From Muribaculaceae bacterium (GTDB taxonomy: Bacteria; Bacteroidota; Bacteroidia; Bacteroidales; Muribaculaceae): a stretch of DNA of 60,895 nt. The notes under the pieces are model-generated. The model did no database searches. It was not told the DNA's origin and saw only the letters and a list, made by a program, of their open reading frames with translations. Shown here piece after piece: positions 40,307 to 48,419 of the stretch (positions are counted from its first letter, which is position 1; each line of letters begins with the position of its first letter). A program made the translations under genes and the position numbers. The DNA lies in NCBI GenBank assembly GCA_023667015.1, contig JAMPAX010000001.1, positions 413,939 to 474,833 on the forward strand. The letters run 5' to 3'.

Positions 40307-42166
40307 TCAACTTTTGGAGTTTGAGAGGTTTTGCATTTCTACCAAGCGGCGATAATGTCCACCTAAGTCCATCAGTTCGCTGTGGGTTCCGCGTTCTACG
40401 ATTCTCCCCTCATGCATCACACAGATGAGGTCGGCATTGGCAATCGTGGAGAGTCTGTGGGCAATGACGAGGGTGGTGCGATCTCTCATCAGTCGCTCGA
40501 GGGCTTCCTGCACGAGGCGTTCACTCTCAGTATCCAGAGCGGAAGTTGCTTCATCGAGAATAAGAATCGGTGGATTCTTGAGGATAGCGCGAGCAATGCT
40601 TAGGCGTTGGCGCTGACCCCCTGAGAGGCGACATCCGCGGTCGCCCACGAGGGTGTCGTATCCCCGGGGAGTTTCCATAATGAAGTCATGGGCGTTGGCG
40701 ATGCGAGCAGCACGCTCTACATCTTCACGGCTGGCATTGGGCACTCCGAAAGCGATATTGTTAAAGAAAGAGTCGTTGAAGAGGATAGCCTCTTGATTGA
40801 CGTTGCCCATTAGTGAGCGAAGGTCAGCCACTCGCAAGTCGCAAATATCGGTCCCATCTATGAGGATACTACCCTTGTCAACGTCCCAGAAGCGTGGAAG
40901 GAGGTCTACGAGTGTGGACTTTCCGGAGCCTGACTGGCCTACGATAGCTACCGTCTGTCCCGCCTTTACATGGAGGTTAATGTCGGAGAGAACATCCGTT
41001 TCGGCACCCTCATATCGGAAGAAGACATCTCGGAAGTTTATTTCACACTTGCCGCTGAGAGCTTCGGCGGGAAGTTCCTTCGGATTGGCAGGGTCTTTGA
41101 TGGGGTTGTCAGCATTGAGAATAGTGTCGATACGTCCCAGAGCGGCCATGCCTTTCTTTAAAGTATAGCTTGTTTTGGAAAGCTCTTTGGCAGGGTTTAT
41201 AATATTATAGAAGGTGACGAGATAGAATATGAAATCAGCAGCATCAATGCTGTTGTCACCACCGAGGATAAGAGAGCCGCCAAACCATAAGACGGCCATG
41301 ATGGCGATTGTACCGAGAAACTCACTCATCGGATGAGCCAGCGCAATACGACGGTCTACGGCGCGGCTTGTGCGGAAAAATGACTCAGTCTGTGAGCGGA
41401 AAAGTCTGTCCATCGACTTCTCAGCGTTGAAGGCCTTGATAACCCGCAAGCCACCGATGCTCTCCTCGATAGTAGACATAAGCATCCCAAGGAGCTGCTG
41501 AGCCTTGAGCGACTTGGACTTCAGTCGGCGTCCTACAAACGACATTACACCTCCTGCAATAGGGAGCATGATAAGCACGAAAACAGTCAGCTTCCAGCTC
41601 ATGACAATCATGACTACCAGGCAGGCTACAATCGTAATAGGATACTTAATGAGGGAGAAAAGAGAGGAGGTCACAGAAGCTTGTACCTCAATGACATCGG
41701 AGGATATGCGCGACATGATATCCCCCTTGCGTTCATGCGAGAAGAAGCCAATAGGGAGGCTTAAAAGCTTGTCGTAAATCTGATTGCGGATGTCGCGGAT
41801 TACACCGAGTTTTAACGGTATGACGAAGAACTCTGCGAAGTAGTAGCTCAGTACCCTCAGCAGAGTCATCCCTATGAAGACAACTACCAGGAAAGCTAAA
41901 GCCATCGACGCACCATTCGTATGTATAATCCGGTCGGTATAATAATAAAAGTTATTGGTAATGACATCTGTGAAGTTACCTTCACTCCACTCCATGTATT
42001 TATAATCACCCTTATCCAGACCGAAGAGAAGCTGTAGAATAGGGATGATAAAAGCGAAAGAGAAGATTGTCAGGAATGCTGAAAAGAAGTTGAACACTAT
42101 GCTGGCGATGATAGTGCCCTTATAAGGTCCGGCAAACCGATTTATAAAAGTCTTAAGATTATTCAT
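40307..42166 (-). CDS. MsbA-like ABC exporter (fused membrane and ATPase domains)
   Basis: About 619 residues from the ATG at 42,166. Six membrane helices in residues 15-320 (IIASIVFNFFSAFLTIFSFAF being the first), then the ATPase with Walker A VGQSGSGKS, signature LSGGQRQRL, Walker B ILILDEATSAL and the H-loop AHRLST. The architecture is that of the homodimeric lipid or drug flippases. A lipid A-type acyltransferase gene is divergent from it, so lipid A-core export is plausible, but a drug exporter is equally possible. A TAATTTTG box lies 13 bp upstream of the start, which implies a very short leader. Confidence 0.92.
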   Translation of the reverse strand: MNNLKTFINRFAGPYKGTIIASIVFNFFSAFLTIFSFAFIIPILQLLFGLDKGDYKYMEWSEGNFTDVITNNFYYYTDRIIHTNGASMALAFLVVVFIGMTLLRVLSYYFAEFFVIPLKLGVIRDIRNQIYDKLLSLPIGFFSHERKGDIMSRISSDVIEVQASVTSSLFSLIKYPITIVACLVVMIVMSWKLTVFVLIMLPIAGGVMSFVGRRLKSKSLKAQQLLGMLMSTIEESIGGLRVIKAFNAEKSMDRLFRSQTESFFRTSRAVDRRIALAHPMSEFLGTIAIMAVLWFGGSLILGGDNSIDAADFIFYLVTFYNIINPAKELSKTSYTLKKGMAALGRIDTILNADNPIKDPANPKELPAEALSGKCEINFRDVFFRYEGAETDVLSDINLHVKAGQTVAIVGQSGSGKSTLVDLLPRFWDVDKGSILIDGTDICDLRVADLRSLMGNVNQEAILFNDSFFNNIAFGVPNASREDVERAARIANAHDFIMETPRGYDTLVGDRGCRLSGGQRQRLSIARAILKNPPILILDEATSALDTESERLVQEALERLMRDRTTLVIAHRLSTIANADLICVMHEGRIVERGTHSELMDLGGHYRRLVEMQNLSNSKS

Positions 42167-42232
42167 AACAACAGAGTGCAAAATTACAGTTTATTTTGAA
42201 AATAATCCCTCAAATATCCCGAAAAATAACAC

Positions 42233-42263
42233 TTGTCTTTTTAACATCCGTTTTGTAATTTTG
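42233..42263 (+). promoter_or_regulatory. Promoter of the acyltransferase gene
   Basis: TTG at 42,233-42,235 and TAATTTTG at 42,256-42,263 with exactly 20 bases between. The leader from here to the gene start contains two hairpins of the REP-like repeat. Confidence 0.75.
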
Positions 42264-42277
42264 CATCGGTCTGTTGG

Positions 42278-42358
42278 AAGGACGATTTTCAATCGCCCGG
42301 GTCATTGCCAATCCGGTTATCAAGATTTCAGTCGCGGTGGGTTTGCAACCCACCGCCC
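42278..42358. repeat. REP-like hairpin pair in the acyltransferase leader (copy 2)
   Basis: Two stems: CGATT-TTC-AATCG with flanking GGA/CCC at about 42,280-42,300, and the perfect 10-bp stem GCGGTGGGTT-TGC-AACCCACCGC ending at 42,355. The second shares its core and its TTTCAGTC context with the repeat at 33,518. Located between promoter and start codon, it would be transcribed and could reduce or time translation. Confidence 0.55.
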
Positions 42359-42362
42359 GAAT

Positions 42363-43301
42363 ATGAGCATATATATGGGAAAAGGAACTTTTGTATATTA
42401 TATAATTTATGGTTTTTTCCGGCTTTGGGCTTTATTGCCGCTGAGGATTCTATATCTTTTCTCTGACTTGTTGTCATTCCCCGCACGCGGTTATCGCCGT
42501 AAGGTCATTGAGAACAATCTGCGCTCATCATTCCCGGAAATGTCAGCTGATGAAATCCGTCAGATCAGATATAAATTTATTAGTTTCTTGACCGACTATT
42601 TTGTGGAGACGGTGAAGCTCTCCGGTATGAGTCGTTCTGAGATTCTAAGTCGAATGCGCTTTGAAGGAATTGGGGAGATAAACGAGGCGTTCGCTGAAGG
42701 GAAGTCGGTGGTACTCTATTTAGGGCATTATGGCAACTGGGAATGGATTTCATCGCTACCCCTTCATTTTCCCATCGATGTTAAGTCCGGACAGATATAT
42801 CACCCATTGGAAAATCCGGGAGCCGACAGGGCATTCTTGAAACTTCGAGGTCGTTTTGGAGCTATTTCCATCAAGCAGAATGATACTTTCAGAGTACTCT
42901 ATGGTTGGAAACGGGACGGACTGAAATCGGTTACCGGTTTTATTGCTGACCAAGCCCCCGGCTTGCATAATGTCCATCTGTGGGTAGACTTCCTGAATCA
43001 TGACACCCCCGTATTCACCGGTGCCGAAAAGATGGCACATAGGTTGGATGCTGCCGTATTTTATTGTGATATCAGTCGTCCTCGTCGCGGCGAATATCTA
43101 TGTAGGATGGAGAAAATGTCAGACTCAGCAGCCTCAGAGGAGGAATTTGCACTGACGAAGGAATACTATCGCCGACTGGAGGCTACTATAAGACGTTGTC
43201 CGGAGCTATGGTTGTGGAGCCATCGTCGCTGGAAACGCACACGCGAGAAATTCAACGCCCGTTACGGAGCCGAAGGTGTCCACCGACTCGCCCACCTATG
43301 A
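42363..43301 (+). CDS. Lipid A/lysophospholipid acyltransferase (LpxL/HtrB family)
   Basis: 312 residues from the ATG at 42,363 (the ATG four codons later is also possible). An N-terminal membrane helix (VYYIIYGFFRLWALLP), then LGHYGNWEW with the His and acidic residue of the acyltransferase HxxxxE box, DQAPGLHNVHLWVDFLN, and WLWSHRRWK near the end, the conserved finish of LpxL proteins. It transfers secondary acyl chains to lipid A on the inner membrane. The frame upstream of 42,363 lies in the REP repeat and is not coding. Confidence 0.92.
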   Translation: MSIYMGKGTFVYYIIYGFFRLWALLPLRILYLFSDLLSFPARGYRRKVIENNLRSSFPEMSADEIRQIRYKFISFLTDYFVETVKLSGMSRSEILSRMRFEGIGEINEAFAEGKSVVLYLGHYGNWEWISSLPLHFPIDVKSGQIYHPLENPGADRAFLKLRGRFGAISIKQNDTFRVLYGWKRDGLKSVTGFIADQAPGLHNVHLWVDFLNHDTPVFTGAEKMAHRLDAAVFYCDISRPRRGEYLCRMEKMSDSAASEEEFALTKEYYRRLEATIRRCPELWLWSHRRWKRTREKFNARYGAEGVHRLAHL

Positions 43302-43333
43302 GTTGAACAGCTACTTATGTAATCAAAAATAAG

Positions 43334-44524
43334 TTATTCCCGTAAAAGTTTTGGCTTGAAGAGTCGGATGTGGCGCTGGGCGAAATAGGCGAGGGTCATG
43401 TAGATGGCGGTAAGGAGCCAGAGGTTTAGGTAGCATTCGTGAACTTGGGCCAGGGTCGCTCCGTTGGTGTTGATGCGGATGAAGCCTTCAACGCCCCAGG
43501 TGGCCGGGATGGCGGCACTCAGTGCTTTCCAGAATTCCGGCATCGCATATCGTGGCCACGTAAGTCCCGACAGAAAGAGGAACACAATTGATGTAGCTAC
43601 CCAGATGATGAAGATATTCTCTCTCTCTCTGACGGCTACCTGAAGCAGAAACCCTAAGGCCATGCTCGCCAGTACTAAAGGTACGAGGAAGAGGAATACG
43701 TCAAGTTTCGTTCCGGCCATAGGAAAGCTGAAAATCAGCGGAACATAATGCACAAGAAATATTGCCGGAAGTATCATGATGGTGATGTAGCAAAGCATCT
43801 GCCCGAGCATTGAAATAGCTGTCGAAGGAACACTGTTTCGAGTATTATAGCCGAAAAGGCGTCGGTCTTCATGCTTGGCGCCACCGGCCATTCCGCAGGC
43901 CAGTATAATGCACTGATGAAGAATAAGGATTACAACGCCGGGCATGATAAAGGAGTCAAAGCCACTCTCAATATTTCCCAGAGATATATTGTTGACAGAC
44001 AGGGGATCCCCTACGTCTATGGTGGAGGCCAGCGGTGCGAGTGTGTCAATGCGCCGGGATGTAATCTGTGAGCCCATATTTTGTGAGACATTAGTAGCCG
44101 CTACCAGCAGACTTCGATACCGAAGCATAAGACTCATATCGCAAAACATCACAGCTTCCGCCGATTCGTTGCGGCCGATATTGCGCTCGAATCCCTCCGG
44201 AATTTCCAGTATGCCGAAGCAATCTCGATTATCCATAGCATGGCGTGCCTCATCAATATTGGCCGCATAACCCGCCAAGGCTGCATCCTGGGTTGCATCT
44301 AATTCACGGACCAACTCACGGCTCAGCGGTGTGCGGTCATGGTCTACAACGACAAAGGGTACATCGCGTACAAGCTCCGGATTGTATATCAGCGAGTAAA
44401 TAATCGGATAGCCCAAAGGTAGAAAGGCAAAGAAAATTATCATACCCGCATCGTTAGCCACGAGCTTAAACTCACGGCAATAAACCTCATATAGTTGCAG
44501 TATTATCTCTTTAAGTTTCGTCAT
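43334..44524 (-). CDS. ABC-2 type permease (export operon, second permease)
   Basis: 396 residues. One N-terminal helix (GMIIFFAFLPLGYPIIYSLI), a periplasmic domain of about 150 residues (VVDHDRTPLSRELVREL) and five C-terminal helices, the ABC2_membrane_3 layout seen in YbhS/YbhR-type drug and toxin exporters. Last gene of the TolC/HlyD/permease/permease operon. The paired ATPase is not in the operon. Confidence 0.88.
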   Translation of the reverse strand: MTKLKEIILQLYEVYCREFKLVANDAGMIIFFAFLPLGYPIIYSLIYNPELVRDVPFVVVDHDRTPLSRELVRELDATQDAALAGYAANIDEARHAMDNRDCFGILEIPEGFERNIGRNESAEAVMFCDMSLMLRYRSLLVAATNVSQNMGSQITSRRIDTLAPLASTIDVGDPLSVNNISLGNIESGFDSFIMPGVVILILHQCIILACGMAGGAKHEDRRLFGYNTRNSVPSTAISMLGQMLCYITIMILPAIFLVHYVPLIFSFPMAGTKLDVFLFLVPLVLASMALGFLLQVAVRERENIFIIWVATSIVFLFLSGLTWPRYAMPEFWKALSAAIPATWGVEGFIRINTNGATLAQVHECYLNLWLLTAIYMTLAYFAQRHIRLFKPKLLRE

Positions 44525-44552
44525 AATGAAATCAACTATAAACCATCAACCG

Positions 44553-45734
44553 TCAAGGCACATATACCTCCCGGCGATAAGCGCGTTTGATTTTCCACAG
44601 GACAGCCAGGGGTAAGAGCATATATATGATGTAGGCTACATACCAAAACCGAGAGTAGTATAGGTCTCTACCGTTAAGAGCTTGGTCGATGTATATAAGG
44701 AAATTGTATCTTGTAGGCATGAGCCAGCTGAAGATGCTGACAGCACCATACATACTCTGCTCCGGGAAGGAGAAAGCTGCGATGGAGAAGGATAGTATGC
44801 CGGTTAGCGCACATACAGAGAGCGACAAGCGCAGATTGGGAAGCAATCCGAAGATAAATACTGCAAATCCCTGACATGCCAATACCATCATTATCTCGCT
44901 GAGTGTCAGCCATAGCCATGATCCATGCATCGGGAAATGATTGAACTTGAAGAGCCATGCTTCCATGAAGATTGCAATGACAATCCATATCAGAGTCTGG
45001 GGCAATAGTTTTCCGGCTAAGACTCTGAGGATTGACTCTCCTCCAAGGTGTAAAAGCTCGCGCGATCTCCCATGTTTTATTTCCTCTCCAAGGGTGTAGC
45101 AAGTCATCAGCATAATCATCAGTTGCAGGGTGCAGGGTATGAATGAGTTGCAGAGATATATAGAGTAGTTAAGCCAGGGATTTCCAAGCGGTCGAAACGA
45201 GACGCTGACGGGTTGTAGTAGCGGCGTGGGGTTGGCTACAAGTGTTTCGGCCCCTGTATCTTGGAGTATCCTCACAGCGATCCCGGCCTTCGAATAGAGA
45301 GCTGTCGCCTTGAAGGTCTTGAAAAGTAGCGAGCCGGGTACGTAGTAGGTCATATTGGTGTAGAAGGTGATGACCGGCCCTCGTCCTGCCAATAAATCGG
45401 CTTGGAAATTCTCAGGAATCATGAAGAAGCCGTAGATCTTCCCCTCTTGCACCAGATGGCGTGCCTGTGTAAAAGACTCCGACGACTCCTTGAGGTCTAC
45501 AAGTTGCATACTTCCTAAGGTTTGGGAGACCTGGCGCGATATGGCTGTTCCATCCTTGTCTACGATAGCTGCGGGTATCTTCATCGGTAATCCCTGTTCC
45601 ATCAAGCTGGTCAGAAACAGAGTGATAAAGAGGGGAAGGAAGAGAAAACCAATCCAGCATACAGGACGGCGCACAATCTGCAAGACGGTGCGATACATTA
45701 TAGTCCGGAAGTTGGAGTTGTAGGAGGTTTTCAT
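44553..45734 (-). CDS. ABC-2 type permease (export operon, first permease)
   Basis: 393 residues with the same layout as its downstream neighbour: helix CWIGFLFLPLFITLFL, large external domain beginning AAIVDKDGTAISRQVSQTL, then five helices from LMIMLMTCYTLG. VDxDxTxxSR is shared by the pair. The two probably form a heterodimeric membrane channel. Confidence 0.88.
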   Translation of the reverse strand: MKTSYNSNFRTIMYRTVLQIVRRPVCWIGFLFLPLFITLFLTSLMEQGLPMKIPAAIVDKDGTAISRQVSQTLGSMQLVDLKESSESFTQARHLVQEGKIYGFFMIPENFQADLLAGRGPVITFYTNMTYYVPGSLLFKTFKATALYSKAGIAVRILQDTGAETLVANPTPLLQPVSVSFRPLGNPWLNYSIYLCNSFIPCTLQLMIMLMTCYTLGEEIKHGRSRELLHLGGESILRVLAGKLLPQTLIWIVIAIFMEAWLFKFNHFPMHGSWLWLTLSEIMMVLACQGFAVFIFGLLPNLRLSLSVCALTGILSFSIAAFSFPEQSMYGAVSIFSWLMPTRYNFLIYIDQALNGRDLYYSRFWYVAYIIYMLLPLAVLWKIKRAYRREVYVP

Positions 45735-45754
45735 TGCAGATATGGAATGAGGTA

Positions 45755-46738
45755 TTATTGCTCAAGAATTACCGACATCCCGGGGCGGAAGTTGGGAATA
45801 GCACGAACGGGGCGTGCTTTCACCTGAAATGTGCGGGCATCAAAGTCGCCGGTAGATTTCGTGGCCTGCCAGTTAGCATACGTGCCGAGGTCGCGGATAT
45901 AGAATACTTTCATGTCGGTGATAGTGTCGAGTGCCGGAATTCTAACTTTTAAGACAGAACCATTGTGGAGATTTTTCAGACTCGTTTCGCGCATATTGAA
46001 GACTGCCCATCGGTCATCCTTCTGGATGGTCATAATCGGGGCACCGGTGGCCACCAGCTCGCTGACGTGGGGATAGATGACTACGACCTCGCCATCGCAT
46101 GGTGCAAGCAGATATTGGTCTTCGAGCAGGGCTCCTACCTCCTTGACACCGCCTCGAGCTACTCCCACAGCGGCCTGCGAAGCCTGACGATCTTCTGACT
46201 GCGGGCCGGCCAGTGCCAGCTCATATTGACTCTTAGCTGCAGCCTCACCGGCTTTCGCCGCATCGTAGGCTGCCTTGGCTTCGTCACGCTTCTGCTCGGT
46301 CACTACACCCTCTTTGAAAAGGTTTTCCATCCTTTCATATGTCTTACGAGTGATTTCGGCAGCGGCTTGTGCTTGTTGCCATACGTCTTTGGCAGAGGCT
46401 ACAATCTGTGAGCGTGTGCCGGCATCTACCTTGCGGTTTGTGGCTGCTGCCATATCCTCCATGGCCTGTGCCTGCTCCATCTTCGCATCTACAAGCGAGG
46501 AGTGGATCCTCACCAGAGTGTCGCCGGCTTTTACCCGCTGTCCCTCTTCTACATATATTTCAGCTACACGTCCGGGCAACTTGCCGGATACGCGTATTTC
46601 GGTGGCCTCACCTTGACCCTGAATCGTGTCAGGCGGCTGATTGATGCAGAGAAAACCTACAATTGCCAAACCCGCTAAAACCAGCAGTACAATGACGATG
46701 GTGAGAATCAGCATTCTATCTTTATTGTTAGTCTCCAT
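45755..46738 (-). CDS. HlyD-family membrane fusion protein
   Basis: 327 residues. One N-terminal membrane anchor (LTIVIVLLVLAGLAIVGFL), a biotinyl/lipoyl-like half motif (SGKLPGRVAEIYVEEGQRVKAGDTLVRI), a long coiled-coil hairpin (about residues 80-190) and the second half motif LLAPCDGEVVVIYPHVSELV. It links the inner-membrane permeases to the TolC-like channel encoded upstream. Confidence 0.92.
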   Translation of the reverse strand: METNNKDRMLILTIVIVLLVLAGLAIVGFLCINQPPDTIQGQGEATEIRVSGKLPGRVAEIYVEEGQRVKAGDTLVRIHSSLVDAKMEQAQAMEDMAAATNRKVDAGTRSQIVASAKDVWQQAQAAAEITRKTYERMENLFKEGVVTEQKRDEAKAAYDAAKAGEAAAKSQYELALAGPQSEDRQASQAAVGVARGGVKEVGALLEDQYLLAPCDGEVVVIYPHVSELVATGAPIMTIQKDDRWAVFNMRETSLKNLHNGSVLKVRIPALDTITDMKVFYIRDLGTYANWQATKSTGDFDARTFQVKARPVRAIPNFRPGMSVILEQ

Positions 46739-46782
46739 TTTTATTTTGATTTGAGATTGAGTTTTTAAGGGACTTAAGGAGT

Positions 46783-48234
46783 TTAAGGAACTTGGAGTTG
46801 GCCTAATACTTTGGCAAGGTAGACTTGGCAGAGGCGCAGGTCGATTTCAGCGTCTATCTCTTCGGAATGAGCTTTTACCCATGCTGTCTGGGCTGCTATG
46901 ACGTCGTCGGCTGTCATTACCCCCTCTTTGAAGGCTAACTGAGCCTGACGGAGGTTCTCGTTGGCTTTTTCCATATTTGTGCGAGTCATAGCTAAGGTTT
47001 TGAAGGCCTCGGAGTATTTGAATCGCGCCTGGCTCACCTGCAATTCTACCATCTGTTCGGCATCTTCGAGAAGAAGTCGCTGAGCGGCTGTCGCTGACTG
47101 AGCAGCTTTATAATGGTTGTAGCGTCCTCCCCAATGCCATAGCGGTATGGTCAGCGTCGCACCGACACTGAATCCCCCGCCGAAGCGTTTCTCAAATCCA
47201 TGGTTGACGTTAGGATTGGAGAAGGAATACATCCCGATAGCCGCTATGTTTGGCAACATCTCGCCGAGTACGAGCTTTTCGCGTCCTTTCAGGACGTTGA
47301 TGCTCTGTCGTATTACTTCCAGATCGTTGCGTCTCTGAAATACGTCGGCCATATTATAAGAGGGGAGAATTTCTTCTTTCCTTTCTGTAGCTGAGAGCCC
47401 TTCGTCGGATAGTATCATCGGTGTGTTGATGGGTAGTCCGCAGATTCTCGCCAACGACATGCGAGCCAGTGCAAGTCCGTTGTCGAGTTTGGTGCGGGCT
47501 ATCTGAGCCTCATTGAGCTTCACTTCTACATTCAGCAAGTCGGCCTTTGTAGCCATACCGTTCTCTTGTAGATGCACTACGTTACGGCGCAGTGAGTCCA
47601 TCAATGCCACGAATGAATTGGCAAGCTCCTGTTTTTGTCGCAGGGAGACAACAAGCCAGTAGGCTTGGTCTACGGAGTATACTACCTCATCGTGGAGCGC
47701 ATTTCGCGATGAGCGGGCCACACTCTCTGCATATCTTGCGATATCGTTGAGAGCACGTATCTTCCCACCCATGTATATCGGTTGAGTCAGGGTGAAAGCT
47801 CCGAAGAAGACATTATGGGTGTCGTAGGCTAATGCCTCTTTGGGGATGACAGCTACTTCTGTGGGTATCACCGAGCCGGAAGCCGGGTCCATCACGGGGA
47901 TGCCGTCAGGTCCTTTGACAATATTATAATTGTATTTGCCCGTTGAGGGGTCAAAGCTCATCGTGGGTAGTTTGGCATCTGCGCTGAGAAGCTCTATCTG
48001 GTGCTGATTATACATGTAGCCGCCGGTGAAGTCAATGCCGGGGAGATATGCTGAGTGTGCCGACTTGCGTTCATAGCCTGCGGCGCGCACGGTCTGATCG
48101 GCCATACGTATGGTCTTGTTGTTGGACAGAGCCAGCGAGCGGCATGAGTCCAGACTGAATGTCTGAGCCTCCGCGAGGGATGTAAAAAGCAGAGCAGCAG
48201 TAAAAGTTGACAAAAAAGCGAATTGGCTATTCAT
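46783..48234 (-). CDS. TolC-family outer-membrane efflux protein
   Basis: 483 residues. Signal peptide FLSTFTAALLFTSLAEA; two outer-membrane efflux repeats (SLALSNNKTIRMADQTVRAA and, in the second half, VMTADDVIAAQTAWVKA). An insert of about 45 residues in the first repeat (DAKLPTMSFDPSTGKYNYN) is seen in several Bacteroidetes members. First gene of the export operon; a TAATTTTG box lies on the minus strand at 48,267-48,274. Confidence 0.92.
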   Translation of the reverse strand: MNSQFAFLSTFTAALLFTSLAEAQTFSLDSCRSLALSNNKTIRMADQTVRAAGYERKSAHSAYLPGIDFTGGYMYNQHQIELLSADAKLPTMSFDPSTGKYNYNIVKGPDGIPVMDPASGSVIPTEVAVIPKEALAYDTHNVFFGAFTLTQPIYMGGKIRALNDIARYAESVARSSRNALHDEVVYSVDQAYWLVVSLRQKQELANSFVALMDSLRRNVVHLQENGMATKADLLNVEVKLNEAQIARTKLDNGLALARMSLARICGLPINTPMILSDEGLSATERKEEILPSYNMADVFQRRNDLEVIRQSINVLKGREKLVLGEMLPNIAAIGMYSFSNPNVNHGFEKRFGGGFSVGATLTIPLWHWGGRYNHYKAAQSATAAQRLLLEDAEQMVELQVSQARFKYSEAFKTLAMTRTNMEKANENLRQAQLAFKEGVMTADDVIAAQTAWVKAHSEEIDAEIDLRLCQVYLAKVLGQLQVP

Positions 48235-48347
48235 AGTCTATCTTTTGGATTGCTATATATCAACTACAAAATTACATCAGAATTTGTTTAACATTTATTA
48301 ATAATATTCAAAATCCGAAAAACAGAATATGTTTTTCACTGGTATGG

Positions 48348-48379
48348 AAAAAATCCCCCGGCTCTTGGAGTCGGGGGAT
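48348..48379 (-). terminator. Terminator of the second giant surface-protein gene
   Basis: Minus-strand stem ATCCCCCGACTC with GAGCCGGGGGAT (one mismatch) followed by TTTTTTCC, 41 bp after the stop at 48,420. Confidence 0.88.
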
Positions 48380-48419
48380 ATCGTGGAGGGCTTTTCAGCC
48401 CGGGGATATTACGTGGTTG

